Source of the DNA: Bifidobacteriaceae bacterium
GTDB lineage: Bacteria > Actinomycetota > Actinomycetes > Actinomycetales > WQXJ01
Direction of reading: 5' to 3'
Length of the DNA stretch: 64,000 nt
Assembly (NCBI GenBank): GCA_031270825.1
Contig: JAISXH010000037.1
Span: forward strand, 38,425 to 102,424
A model generated the notes under the pieces. That model had not been told where the DNA came from. It worked only from the letters and a program-made list of their open reading frames with translations, and did not search any database. How positions within the stretch are numbered: the stretch's first letter is position 1; each line of letters begins with the position of its first letter. Positions 10,452 to 19,379 of the stretch are shown piece after piece. The position numbers were made by a program, and so were the translations under genes.

Positions 10452-12756
10452 CGCTATCGCCCCCTTCCCCCTCGGCGCCTGATTCTCGGGCCTGTTGAGC
10501 CGCCCGCCGCTTGCGCTCCGCTATCGACAAACCGGCGTCGCCGGCGACTTTGGTCGGCGGCTTCTTGACGGCCGGTTCTTGGTCAGGCCCGTCGTCCGGG
10601 CCGGACTCGTCCCCGGCCCCAGGGCCGCCGCCCGCCTCGCCGGCGCCCCCCGGACGTGTTCCAGCCGGGCGTGCCTTCTTGCCCGATGCCGTTTCGACCG
10701 TCAGGCTGTCAACTTCCGCCAGGTCCTCCTCAGCTAGGTCGTCTGCTTCGTCGAGGTCCTCCAAGACGGCCACAGCGCCACCCGAGCCGGCGCCGGCGAC
10801 CGCCCGGTCGGCATCGGCGGCCGCGGCGAAACGACCCCTGCCGACATAGCGAACCGCGCCCGGCGCGCCCAAACGGAACGGATCCAGGCCAGACCAGGGA
10901 TGGCCCTCGCCCCAGAAACGAGTCTTGGTCGCCAGCAACACCACCGGATGGGTGAACAGCATGACCACCACCAAGTCCATAACCGTGGTCAGGCCCAGGG
11001 TGAAGGCGAAGCCGCGCACGCCGCCCACCGCCACCATGTACAGAACGATCGCCGCGAGGAAGTTGACCGCGTCCGAGGCCCAAATGGTCCGCCGGGCCCG
11101 CAACCAGGCCATCTCCACCGCCACGCCGATCGGACGGCCGACCCGCAGCTCGTCACGGATGCGTTCGAAATAGACAATGAACGAATCAGCCGTGATGCCG
11201 ATAGCGATGATCAGGCCGGCCACGCCAGCCAGCGACAGCCGGTAACCCTGCGTCCAGCCCAGCAGCACAATGGTGCCGTAGGAGATGCCGATGGCCAAGA
11301 TCAGCGACAGCACCGTCACCCCAGACAACGCCCGGTACTGGAAGAAGGAGTAGACAGCCACCAGGATCAGGCCGATCAGACCGGCCCAAAGCCCGATTTC
11401 CAGCTGTTCGGATCCGGCCGTGGCCGAAATCTGGTCCTGCGACTGGACCACGAAGTTGATCGGCAACGAGCCGAACGACAGCTGGTCGGCCAGGGTTTTC
11501 GAGGTCTGTTGGGTGAACGAGCCCGAGATTTGGGCCTCGCCGGTCAGGATCGGGTCGTTGCACACCTCAGGCGCGGAGATGACCAGGTCGTCCAAGACGA
11601 TCGCGAACTGCCGCTTGGGGTCTTCGGCATTGGCCTTGCAGGCCGCGTCCAGTTTGGTGGTGACGGCGCCGAACTGCTTGCCGCCGGCGGAGTTGAAGGC
11701 GATGTCCACTATCCACTGACCAGTGGTGTTGCCCTGCTGGGTGGTCGCCATGCCGTTGTTGGCCTTGGTCAGCTCGGAGCCTTGGACCATGACCGGGCCG
11801 AGGATGTAGGCCGCCGTGCCTTCCTCGTCGCAAGTGACCAGCGGCTTGTCGGGATCAGAGGGATCGTTGCCGCGCGATGAGCCGACCATTGAGCAGTTGA
11901 TGGATTCGGCCACGGTCTGGGCTTTGGCGGCCTCTTCGGTGATGCCGGTGGCGGTCTTCTGGGCGATCGTGGACTCGGCGCCTTCCAACAGCTTGGCGTA
12001 CTCCTCGGCCACGGCCCCGTAAACGATCGTGTCGTTGAGGCCGTTGTCCAGCCGCGCGGTGTAGGCCTCGTCCGGCGGGACCGGCATATTGCCGGTAGAG
12101 GCGTCGACCTTCGACGTCGGGGTGGGCGCCGGGGAAGGACTGGTGGACGATGCCGTGGGGCTGGGCTCCACACTCTCCTCGGTTGTCGGGGTGGTTTCGC
12201 CGGTCTCAGTCTCAGCGCCGTCGCTGGGCTCTTCTCCTGTTTCGCCTTCTTCGCCTTCTTCGCCTGTTTCGCCTTCTTCGGCGCTGGGCTCGGGCGACGG
12301 CGTGTAAGACGGGTTCGGGTAATACCGGGTCGACCAGGCTTCGCCTTGGTCAGGCGTGGCGCCGGTGACATACAGGACAGTCCTAAAGGTCATCTTGGCC
12401 GACTTGGTCACCAGGTCGAGACTCTCTTGGCTGGGGTCGCCGGGAATCGAAACGACGATATTCGAACTGCCCTGACGGGCGACCTCGGCCTCGGTCACGC
12501 CAGAAGCGTTGACGCGCTTTTCGATGATCTCTTTGGCCTGGTCCAGCTGCTCGTCCGTGACCTGGGCATTTGATTCGGAGGCCTGGGGGGTCAGGACCAG
12601 CTCGGTGCCGCCTTCGAGGTCGAGGGCGAACTTCGGCAAGAACCCGGTCTTGCCCGCCGCGGCGCCAATTCCGATCGCTCCGAACAGAAGGATCACCAGC
12701 ACCACCAGCACCAGCAAAGTGCGGCCAGGCCGGGCCTTTCGAGAGTGTGTAGCCAC
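10444..12756 (-). CDS. secD: Protein translocase subunit SecD with acidic insert and long C-terminal tail
   Basis: Partner of SecF in late-stage protein export. The 770-residue product is longer than typical SecD. It has an N-terminal membrane helix (about 11-33), the FALDLEGGTELVL region, then an inserted Glu/Thr/Ser/Pro-rich stretch at about residues 150-215 (EEGETGEEGEEGETGEE) built from 9-bp DNA repeats. The conserved C-terminal helices include GLIIAIGITADSFIVYFERIRDELR. About 130 hydrophilic residues follow the last helix. The GTG start is placed by AAGGAG ten bases upstream, and yajC lies 52 bp upstream. Confidence 0.95.
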   Translation of the reverse strand: MATHSRKARPGRTLLVLVVLVILLFGAIGIGAAAGKTGFLPKFALDLEGGTELVLTPQASESNAQVTDEQLDQAKEIIEKRVNASGVTEAEVARQGSSNIVVSIPGDPSQESLDLVTKSAKMTFRTVLYVTGATPDQGEAWSTRYYPNPSYTPSPEPSAEEGETGEEGEEGETGEEPSDGAETETGETTPTTEESVEPSPTASSTSPSPAPTPTSKVDASTGNMPVPPDEAYTARLDNGLNDTIVYGAVAEEYAKLLEGAESTIAQKTATGITEEAAKAQTVAESINCSMVGSSRGNDPSDPDKPLVTCDEEGTAAYILGPVMVQGSELTKANNGMATTQQGNTTGQWIVDIAFNSAGGKQFGAVTTKLDAACKANAEDPKRQFAIVLDDLVISAPEVCNDPILTGEAQISGSFTQQTSKTLADQLSFGSLPINFVVQSQDQISATAGSEQLEIGLWAGLIGLILVAVYSFFQYRALSGVTVLSLILAIGISYGTIVLLGWTQGYRLSLAGVAGLIIAIGITADSFIVYFERIRDELRVGRPIGVAVEMAWLRARRTIWASDAVNFLAAIVLYMVAVGGVRGFAFTLGLTTVMDLVVVMLFTHPVVLLATKTRFWGEGHPWSGLDPFRLGAPGAVRYVGRGRFAAAADADRAVAGAGSGGAVAVLEDLDEADDLAEEDLAEVDSLTVETASGKKARPAGTRPGGAGEAGGGPGAGDESGPDDGPDQEPAVKKPPTKVAGDAGLSIAERKRRAAQQARESGAEGEGGDSDG

Positions 12757-12808
12757 CTAAGTGTTTCTCCTTGGATGATTTGCGGGCGAAGCCTAAGAGC
12801 TGAAAGAC

Positions 12809-13321
12809 CTACTTGTCTTGGTCTTCCGGCTGCGATTGGTCCTGTCCGCCGGCGGGGTCCGTGTCGGCATCTGCGGGCGAGCCGTCAAGCTCTGGCTCTT
12901 CGGCCGAGCCGTCAAGCTCTGACTCCTCGGCCGAATCCGGCAGCTCATCCTCGTCGAGAGGATACGGTTCGGTCAGATTGCCCCATTCCTCATCCGAGAC
13001 CACCGACTTGATCGCCCGGCGCAGGTAGGCCGATTCATCGCCGCTAGGCGACATCAGCGTCAACACGTCGCCGTTGACTTGGGTGACCACACCGATCATG
13101 CCGCCCACGGTCATGACTCGCTGGCCGACGTCCAACGCCCGGCGGAAATCACCCTGCTGTTGTTGCTGCTTCTTGTTCCGCCGAGACATGAACCACATCA
13201 ACAGGATCATGCCGCCAATGAAGATCAGCAACACGTAGTTGCCGCCGCCTCCCCCTGGCTGGGTCGCCGGCTCCTCACCTTCGGCCAACACGGCGACATC
13301 GAAAATAGTCAACGAAAACAC
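12809..13321 (-). CDS. yajC: Preprotein translocase subunit YajC
   Basis: Small accessory protein of the SecDF complex. One transmembrane segment (about residues 28-46, YVLLIFIGGMILLMWFMS) is followed by RRNKKQQQQQGDFRRALDVGQRVMTVGGMIGVVTQV, the YajC signature. The 170-residue length exceeds the usual ~110 because of an acidic tail with a tandem duplication (SELDGSAEEPELDGS) encoded by a 27-bp imperfect DNA repeat. It leads the yajC-secD-secF-apt-rel series. Confidence 0.92.
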   Translation of the reverse strand: MFSLTIFDVAVLAEGEEPATQPGGGGGNYVLLIFIGGMILLMWFMSRRNKKQQQQQGDFRRALDVGQRVMTVGGMIGVVTQVNGDVLTLMSPSGDESAYLRRAIKSVVSDEEWGNLTEPYPLDEDELPDSAEESELDGSAEEPELDGSPADADTDPAGGQDQSQPEDQDK

Positions 13322-13351
13322 TCCTCGGTCAATGGGATGCGAAAAAAGACA

Positions 13352-14455
13352 TTACGTCCGGGGTGAGTCTAGCCCACCCCACGAAAGGTCCGGCCGAAGC
13401 AGAGAAATCTCTGGGCTGAGGTCGGGGGCGCCGCCGATGGGCTGGCCCAGATGGGTGTAGGCCGCAGGGGTGGCCAAGCGACCGCGAGGCGTCCGCGCAA
13501 TCAAGCCTTCGCGCAGTAGGAAGGGCTCCACCACCGTCTCAATGGTGTCCGGCTCCTCGCCCACGGCGGCCGCCAAGGTGGTCAATCCGACCGGCTGGCC
13601 GACGAAGCGGCGGACCAGCACCTCGAGGATGGCTCGGTCGAGTCGGTCCAGTCCGCGCTCATCCACCTGGTAGACGTCCAGAGCGGCCAGAGCGGCCTCG
13701 ATGTCGGCCACGCCGGTGCCCCGGACCTCGGCCCAATCCCGCACCCGGCGCAGCAGACGATTGGCGATCCTGGGCGTGCCGCGCGAACGCGAGGCCACCT
13801 CCCGGCCCGCCTCGGCGGTGACCACCAGGGCGAGCAGCGCCGCCGAGCGCGCGATCACCCTTTCCAACTCCTCGGCCGAGTAATAGTCGAGCTGCCCGGT
13901 GAACCCGAACCGATCCCGCAGAGGAGCGGGCAACAGCCCCGCTCGGGTGGTCGCGCCGACCACCGTGAATGGTGGCAAGGTCAGAGGAATGGCGTTGGCG
14001 CCGGGCCCTTTGCCGACCACGACATCGACCCGGAAATCCTCCATGGCCACGTACAGCATCTCTTCAACTGGCCGGGCCAAACGATGGATCTCGTCGACAA
14101 AGAGGACTTCGCCCTCTTCCAGCGAGGTCAGCACCGCCGCCAGATCGCCGGCGTGTTGGATCGCCGGACCGGATGTGACCCGCATCGAGACACCCAGTTC
14201 GGCCGCGATGATCATGGCCAGAGTGGTTTTGCCCAGCCCCGGCGGCCCGGACAACAGAACATGGTCTGGCGGCATGTTCCGGGCCCGGGCGGCTTCCAGC
14301 ACCAGCGAAAGCTGATCCCGGACCACTCGCTGGCCCACGAATTCGCCCAGGTTCTTGGGCCGCAAGGCGGCCTCGATAGCTCGTTCTGTTCCGGACGCCG
14401 CCGGTGAGAGCGCTTCGCGCGCCAGCGGCTCGGCGCTGATCGATTCGTCGTTCAT
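13352..14455 (-). CDS. ruvB: Holliday junction branch-migration ATPase RuvB
   Basis: Hexameric AAA+ motor that drives branch migration with RuvA. The 367-residue protein has Walker [10 protein letters not shown] (about residue 69), Walker [10 protein letters not shown], sensor 1 [10 protein letters not shown], an arginine-finger region PLRDRFG, and the C-terminal winged helix ([16 protein letters not shown]). The ATG at 14455 lies in a sequence duplicated from the ruvA 3' end (see findings). Confidence 0.96.
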   Translation of the reverse strand: MNDESISAEPLAREALSPAASGTERAIEAALRPKNLGEFVGQRVVRDQLSLVLEAARARNMPPDHVLLSGPPGLGKTTLAMIIAAELGVSMRVTSGPAIQHAGDLAAVLTSLEEGEVLFVDEIHRLARPVEEMLYVAMEDFRVDVVVGKGPGANAIPLTLPPFTVVGATTRAGLLPAPLRDRFGFTGQLDYYSAEELERVIARSAALLALVVTAEAGREVASRSRGTPRIANRLLRRVRDWAEVRGTGVADIEAALAALDVYQVDERGLDRLDRAILEVLVRRFVGQPVGLTTLAAAVGEEPDTIETVVEPFLLREGLIARTPRGRLATPAAYTHLGQPIGGAPDLSPEISLLRPDLSWGGLDSPRT

Positions 14456-14513
14456 CGGTTCGCCTGCCGTCCAACCGCGCTTCGGCGCCGCGCGCAGGCG
14501 GCCCCCCGGCTAT

Positions 14514-15122
14514 TCATCGGTTCGCCCGCAATCGTCCCAGCGCGGCCCTCAGCAACCCCGCCACCTCTGTCGGCGCATCCGGTTCGGACTGGACGGCCGC
14601 CACCGCGGCGGTCGCCGCCTGGGCGTTGAAGCCGAGCTGCATCAGCGCCATCAGAACCTGTTCGCCCTCAGCGCCGGCGCCCGGCAGTCCGCTCGATCCG
14701 GGCACCCCGGCGCCGCCTGTGGCCGGGGCCAGCTTCCCAGCCAGTGTGATGACCAGCTTCTGCGCGCCCTTGCGGCCGATGCCCGGCACCGTGGTCAGGG
14801 CCGTGACATCTTCGGCGGCCACCGCCTTGGTCAGCCCGTCCGCGCCGAGGGCCGAGACCAAGGCCAGCGCCAGCTTCGGCCCCACGCCGCTGGCGGACTG
14901 CGCCACCACGAAAACGTCACGTTCCACGGCATCGGCGAACCCATACAAAGTCAGGGAATCCTCACGCACCACCAGGTGCGTCAGAATCGTGGCCTGAGCG
15001 CCTTGGCGGAGGCGGTCGCGGGCGGCGGGCGTGAGGGTGACGGCCATGCCGACGCCGCCGCATTCAATGACGGCGGTGTTGGCGGTCAGGGACAACACTT
15101 CCCCCCGCAGCGAGGCGATCAC
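14514..15122 (-). CDS. ruvA: Holliday junction DNA-binding protein RuvA
   Basis: Tetrameric junction-binding partner of RuvB. I place the start at the GTG at 15122 (VIASLRGEVLSL), which overlaps the ruvC stop by GTGA and matches the family N-terminus; the track ORF starts 18 codons earlier inside ruvC. The OB-fold, the helix-hairpin-helix segment (LTTVPGIGRKGAQKLVITLAGKL) and the C-terminal RuvB-binding domain (ALMQLGFNAQAATAAVAAV) are all visible in 202 residues. Confidence 0.94.
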   Translation of the reverse strand: MIASLRGEVLSLTANTAVIECGGVGMAVTLTPAARDRLRQGAQATILTHLVVREDSLTLYGFADAVERDVFVVAQSASGVGPKLALALVSALGADGLTKAVAAEDVTALTTVPGIGRKGAQKLVITLAGKLAPATGGAGVPGSSGLPGAGAEGEQVLMALMQLGFNAQAATAAVAAVQSEPDAPTEVAGLLRAALGRLRANR

Positions 15123-15691
15123 GCCGTCACCCAAGTCTTGCGGCCGCGGCGGGCCGCCCGGGCGGCTTCGACCCAAGCTTTCTGGGCCGCCGTGGCGGCC
15201 TGGCCGGTGGGACTGAGCGTGCTGGGGCGCCAGGCGTGGCAGATGGCCAGGGCCAAGGCGTCGGCGGCGTCGGCCGGGCGGGGCGGTTCGGACAGGCCGA
15301 GCAGGCGTGTGACCATCCTGGCGACCTGATCTTTAGGAGCGTCCCCGTTGCCGGTGACGGCGGCTTTGACCTCGGTCGGGGTGTGCAACGCCACTTCGAC
15401 GCCGCGCCGGGCCGCTTCGACCATGGCCAAGCCGGCGACCTGCATGGTGCCGGAGACGGTGTAGGCATTGTGTTGGGCGAAAACCCGCTCGACCGCCAGC
15501 GCGTCCGGCCGGTAGCGCTCGATCCAGGCGCCAATCGCGTCCGCCACGGCCGCCAGGCGGCGGTCGACGGTGTCATCCGGCGGGCTGGTGGCGATTCCGA
15601 AGGCGACCATTTGGACCCGTCGGCTGGGCTCGGAATCGACCACGCCCAGGCCGCAACGGGTCAGGCCCGGATCGACGCCCAGCACGCGCAT
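15119..15691 (-). CDS. ruvC: Crossover junction endodeoxyribonuclease RuvC
   Basis: Resolves Holliday junctions. The catalytic acidic residues of the RNase H-like fold are recognisable: D7 in RVLGVDPGLTRCG, the glutamate in DALAVERVFAQHNAYTVSG, and the paired aspartates in RPADAADALALAICH. The 190-residue length is normal. It starts six bases beyond the yebC stop and overlaps ruvA, in the standard yebC-ruvCAB order. Confidence 0.95.
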   Translation of the reverse strand: MRVLGVDPGLTRCGLGVVDSEPSRRVQMVAFGIATSPPDDTVDRRLAAVADAIGAWIERYRPDALAVERVFAQHNAYTVSGTMQVAGLAMVEAARRGVEVALHTPTEVKAAVTGNGDAPKDQVARMVTRLLGLSEPPRPADAADALALAICHAWRPSTLSPTGQAATAAQKAWVEAARAARRGRKTWVTA

Positions 15692-15697
15692 AGACGG

Positions 15698-16456
15698 CTA
15701 AGCTCCCATCGCTTCGGCCAGGACCTCTTCGGAGGCGTCGAAGTTGGTGTAAACGTTCTGCACGTCGTCCGAGTCCTCCAGCGCGTCCACCACGCGCATG
15801 ATCTTCTTGACGCCATCGGCGTCCAACGTCACCTCGAGCGAGGGCACGAACTGCACCTCGGCCAAGTCGTAGTCGATCCCGGCCGCCTGCAGGGCCCGGC
15901 GGGCGGCGACCAGATTCTCCGGCGCGGTGATGATCTCGAAACCGCCGTCTTGGGCGCTGACCTCTTCCGGATCCGCGTCCAGCACGGCGTCCAGGACCGC
16001 GTCCTCGTCCACGCCCTCGGCCGCAGGCACCTCGATGACGCCTTTGCGCGAGAACATGTAGGCCACCGAACCCGGATCGGCCAGCGAACCGCCGTTGCGG
16101 CTGAGCGCCAGCCGGATGTCCGATGACGCCCGGTTGCGATTGTCGGTCAAGGCCTCCACCAGCACGGCCACCCCGCCCGGCCCGTACCCTTCGTAGATGA
16201 TCGACTGATAGTCGGCGCCGCCGCCCTCCGCGCCGGAACCGCGCTTGACCGCCCGGTCGATGTTCTCATTCGGCACCGACGACTTCTTGGCTTTTTGAAT
16301 GGCGTCGAAAAGAGTCGGGTTGGCGGCCGGATCGCCACCGCCGGTCCGTGCCGCCACCTCGATATTCTTGATCAGCTTGGCGAACAGCTTGCCGCGTTTG
16401 GCGTCAATCGCGGCCTTCTTGTGCTTGGTGGTGGCCCACTTGGAGTGACCCGACAT
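15698..16456 (-). CDS. YebC/PmpR-family protein (TACO1 family)
   Basis: Members act as transcriptional regulators or, as recently shown for several bacteria, help ribosomes through polyproline stretches. The family signature [30 protein letters not shown] is intact, so I start at the ATG at 16456 rather than the TTG at 16486 in the track. The remaining segments [28 protein letters not shown] and [24 protein letters not shown] are typical. A translation-assisting role would suit a genome with many proline-rich proteins, but that link is inference. Confidence 0.92.
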   Translation of the reverse strand: MSGHSKWATTKHKKAAIDAKRGKLFAKLIKNIEVAARTGGGDPAANPTLFDAIQKAKKSSVPNENIDRAVKRGSGAEGGGADYQSIIYEGYGPGGVAVLVEALTDNRNRASSDIRLALSRNGGSLADPGSVAYMFSRKGVIEVPAAEGVDEDAVLDAVLDADPEEVSAQDGGFEIITAPENLVAARRALQAAGIDYDLAEVQFVPSLEVTLDADGVKKIMRVVDALEDSDDVQNVYTNFDASEEVLAEAMGA

Positions 16457-16536
16457 AGATGGCTTCTTCCCCTCTTCCTTAGGCAAAACCTGCGGTCAGT
16501 CTACCGGGGCGCCCTGAAGCCATCCTGGCCGACACA

Positions 16537-16575
16537 CGCCGGCGACCGCTTGGCGTAGCCGAACGGTCGCCGGCG
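16537..16575. terminator. Strong intergenic hairpin between yebC and the PIM-gene operon
   Basis: Perfect 12-bp stem, arms CGCCGGCGACCG and CGGTCGCCGGCG, around a 15-nt loop. It lies upstream of yebC and about 150 bp downstream of the LemA-like gene stop on the same strand, so it could end the pgsA-pimA operon. No U-tract is visible, hence moderate confidence in termination. Confidence 0.5.
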
Positions 16576-16650
16576 CGCAGAGCCACTACTTCGAGTCCAG
16601 CGCCTTCCGGGGCCGGCTGGCTCCGCCGAGTTCGACGGTTTGCAGTGCGG

Positions 16651-16708
16651 AATCAGCACAATCACCGTCGCCTTGCGGAAATCAGCAGGATCACCGTCCC
16701 CTTGCCTG
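16651..16708 (-). repeat. Tandem 29-bp REP-like repeat after the LemA-like gene
   Basis: Two copies of a 29-bp unit; on the plus strand each begins AATCAGCAC or AATCAGCAG followed by a variant of ATCACCGTCCCCTTGC. The same core is found once near 8766 beside the apt stop. Both sites immediately follow a minus-strand gene, which suggests a dispersed extragenic repeat. Confidence 0.6.
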
Positions 16709-16723
16709 GGGGCGGCGGGTTGG

Positions 16724-17254
16724 TTAGATGAGGCCGTCGGGGGGGGAATCGTCGATGTCGCAGGACTGGGGCATGGGGGTGCGGCCGGCCAGGTGCAGCC
16801 AGCGGACCAGGTGGCGCGAGCGCAAGCGCGTCGTCATCGACACCGCTTCGTTGAGGAAACGCCGGGCCAGGATGGCTCGGTACCAGGCCGCGCCCAGCTC
16901 GCGCAGCAGTGGCTCCCGGTCCGGGCGTTCCAGGTCCGCCTCGACCTGGGCGCGGTCGCCGGCGGCCGCGCGCAGCACCGCCGACAGCTCCGAATGCTCG
17001 GACCCCCATGGCGGCGCGTCCAGGGCCGCTCGCGCCGCCTCCGCCGCCACCATCGAAGTCACCGGGTCCCAGAGGTCCTCGTGGGCCAGGTCGAGCGCCA
17101 CCGAAGCCCGGCGCATGAGCTGCAATTGGAGCGAATTCCAAGCGTTTTCCACCCGCCGGTGCATGCGGTCCACCCGGCTGGCGGCATACCAAACCGCCGT
17201 CACCACGGCTGCTGCCACCACCACCGCGATCAGCACGGCCCGCGTCCAGTCCAT
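16724..17254 (-). CDS. LemA-like membrane protein
   Basis: The 176-residue product (start at MDWTRAVLIA, ATG at 17254, preferred over the track's longer ORF) has one N-terminal membrane helix (about 5-25), then SRVDRMHRRVENAWNSLQLQLMRRASVALDLAH. This resembles the LemA pattern of a helix followed by AW..I/L..QL.RR. The C-terminal part (WYRAILARRFLNEAVSMTTRLRSRHLVRWLHL) resembles the end of LemA, where the chain runs back toward the membrane. Function of LemA proteins is unclear. Position directly after pimA suggests co-transcription with PIM synthesis genes. Similarity is by eye only. Confidence 0.6.
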   Translation of the reverse strand: MDWTRAVLIAVVVAAAVVTAVWYAASRVDRMHRRVENAWNSLQLQLMRRASVALDLAHEDLWDPVTSMVAAEAARAALDAPPWGSEHSELSAVLRAAAGDRAQVEADLERPDREPLLRELGAAWYRAILARRFLNEAVSMTTRLRSRHLVRWLHLAGRTPMPQSCDIDDSPPDGLI

Positions 17255-17262
17255 TGCCGCGC

Positions 17263-18369
17263 CTACCGACCCGTGACCGTGTCGTAGACGGCCAGGATGC
17301 TCTGCGTCACGGCCGACCAGTCGTAGCGCCACACCGCCCGGCCGGCCGCTTCCACCCGCTGTTGGGCGTCTTCCACGTCGCTCAACACGCCGACGATGCC
17401 GGCCCCCAAGGCCCCAGCGTCACCAGGCGTGAACAGGCGTCCCAGCCGGCCGCCGTCGAGGACGCGGGAGAAAGCCGGCAGATCGGACGCCACCACTGGC
17501 GCGCCGGCCGCCATCGCCTCGACCAGGACTATCCCGAACGACTCGCCGCCCAACTGCGGCGCTATATACACCGAACAGCCTGCGAACAGACCGGCCTTGT
17601 CGGCGTCGGAGATCGGACCGACCGGCTCCACGGCCGAACGTTCGGGACCCAGCTGACCGAGTTCCTCGGCGGCATCGCCGGCCCCGGCGATCACGAACCG
17701 GACTCCCGGGAAGGCGGCCTGCACCGTCGGCACGGCCGCCAAGGCGACCTTCAACCCTTTGCGGGGCTCGTCCACGCGGCCCAGGAACGCCACCACCGGG
17801 CGATCCTGGGTGGATTGCCAACGCGGGTCCGGATCGGATTGCGCGAAGGTGTCCACGTGCACGCCGTTCGGGATGATGACTGAATCGACGCCGAGATGGT
17901 CCATGACCGTGCGGCGGGCGTCCTCGCTCACCGCGATGGCGCCGACAATCTTCTCCATAGAGGCTCTGACCAGCGGGTACGCGGCGCGCAAGGCGCGCGA
18001 GGCGGTCTGGGAAGAATGGAAAGTGGCCACCAGCGGACCGTGCGCGTTGAGCATGGCCAGCATCCCCAGGGACGGGGCGATGGGCTCGTGGATGTGCAGC
18101 AGGTCGAATTCTCCCTCGGCCAGCCAGCGCCGGGTCCGGCGTGCCGACAGCGGGCCGAAGCTGAGCCGCGCGACCGATCCGTTGTAATGGATCGGCAACG
18201 ACCGGCCGGCCGCCACGACATAGTCTGGCAGCGGCGTGTCCTCTTCGGCCGGCGCCAGAACCGAGACCTCATGTCCCAGCTCGATCAGCTCCCCGGCCAG
18301 GTCGCGAATGTGGAACTGCACCCCGCCGGGGACGTCATAGGAGTACGGACACACCAAGCCGATCCGCAT
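17263..18369 (-). CDS. pimA: Phosphatidyl-myo-inositol mannosyltransferase (PimA-like)
   Basis: GT4-family GT-B glycosyltransferase predicted to transfer the first mannose from GDP-mannose to phosphatidylinositol at the inner face of the membrane. The N-terminal MRIGLVCPYSYDVPGGVQFHIRDLA matches the acceptor-side loop of PimA; LHIHEPIAPSLG and VATFHSS are conserved. The C-terminal E-x7-E nucleotide-sugar motif is in GGESFGIVLVEAMAAG. Its length of 368 residues is normal. The GTGA/ATG-linked order HIT-pgsA-acyltransferase-pimA is the mycobacterial one, which strongly supports the specific name. Confidence 0.9.
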   Translation of the reverse strand: MRIGLVCPYSYDVPGGVQFHIRDLAGELIELGHEVSVLAPAEEDTPLPDYVVAAGRSLPIHYNGSVARLSFGPLSARRTRRWLAEGEFDLLHIHEPIAPSLGMLAMLNAHGPLVATFHSSQTASRALRAAYPLVRASMEKIVGAIAVSEDARRTVMDHLGVDSVIIPNGVHVDTFAQSDPDPRWQSTQDRPVVAFLGRVDEPRKGLKVALAAVPTVQAAFPGVRFVIAGAGDAAEELGQLGPERSAVEPVGPISDADKAGLFAGCSVYIAPQLGGESFGIVLVEAMAAGAPVVASDLPAFSRVLDGGRLGRLFTPGDAGALGAGIVGVLSDVEDAQQRVEAAGRAVWRYDWSAVTQSILAVYDTVTGR

Positions 18370-19379
18370 CAGGCCTCCCCCAACCGCCCGGCCGGATCAT
18401 GTTCGACCGGCGCCGCCTGGTTTCTGCGGGCCCGGCGAGCCGGGTCCAGATCGGCCACGAACACTTTCTGCAGCATGTGCCAATCGGCCGGGTGGCGCCG
18501 GATGGCGTCTTCGAGAAAACTGGCCCAGCTCTGGGTCATCGCCGCGACCTGTTCGGCTTTGGCCAGGCCCGGCGGCGCCTCGACCAGGTCAGAGAACTCG
18601 AGCACGTAGCCGGCGCCCTCGCGGTACATCGCCACCGCGTACAGTGGCCGGCCGGTGGCAAGGGCCAAAGCCGCCGGCCCCGGCGCCATCAGCGCCTTCT
18701 CCCCGAAGAAGTCGACCTCGAGACCGCCGCGACCCAAGTCACGATCGGCCAGCAGAGGCACCAACCACGGCTCTGCGGCCGCGCTGGCTTTTCGGGTGAC
18801 TTCCAGCAGGCGTCGAAAAACCGGCTTATTCGGTTCCAAAGCGATGATGTTCAGGCCGATATGGCGGCGCATGGCCAGGAAATCCTGGAACACCTCTTCT
18901 GGCCGCAGGCGTTCGGCCACGGTCGTGATGGGCGCCAAGTTGCGAGTGGCCCAGGCGCCGGCCAGGTCCCAGTTGCCCAGGTGGCCAAGGGCCAGCACCG
19001 CCTGGACCGCGCTGCCGGAGGAAGAATTCGCCCCACCCACTTCAGCCTGGTCGGGACGCCGACGCGACTCTCCCAATTCGGCGCGGATCCGGTCCTCGTT
19101 AGCCAGCCGGACCATGCCGGTGGCCCGTTCGGGGGGCCACTTCCCGAGCTGAAAAGCCTCGCAGTAGTAGCGCATATAACGCCGCATGGCTTCGCGGACC
19201 AGCCGCCTGAGCGCGCGGCGGTCCAAGTCGGGACAGACCCGGCGCAGATTGGCCTCCAACTGGCGGACGCCTTTGCCCCGCCGCCAACTCGCCCAGTCGG
19301 CCGCCCCGGCGAAGCCGGCCCGAGCCAGACCTTCCGGCAGCCTCGGCACCCATTTCCAGGCCAGCGCGGTCAGGTTCAC
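18369..19379 (-). CDS. PIM acyltransferase (PatA-like, LpxL/HtrB family)
   Basis: Predicted to acylate the mannose of phosphatidylinositol mannoside. The 336-residue product has the acyltransferase HX4D motif (HLGNWD, about residue 131) and FLAMRRHIGLNII and FFGEKALMAPGPAALA, matching the bacterial lauroyl-acyltransferase fold. The GTG start overlaps the pgsA stop, and its own stop touches the pimA start, so all three genes are coupled. Confidence 0.88.
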   Translation of the reverse strand: MNLTALAWKWVPRLPEGLARAGFAGAADWASWRRGKGVRQLEANLRRVCPDLDRRALRRLVREAMRRYMRYYCEAFQLGKWPPERATGMVRLANEDRIRAELGESRRRPDQAEVGGANSSSGSAVQAVLALGHLGNWDLAGAWATRNLAPITTVAERLRPEEVFQDFLAMRRHIGLNIIALEPNKPVFRRLLEVTRKASAAAEPWLVPLLADRDLGRGGLEVDFFGEKALMAPGPAALALATGRPLYAVAMYREGAGYVLEFSDLVEAPPGLAKAEQVAAMTQSWASFLEDAIRRHPADWHMLQKVFVADLDPARRARRNQAAPVEHDPAGRLGEA

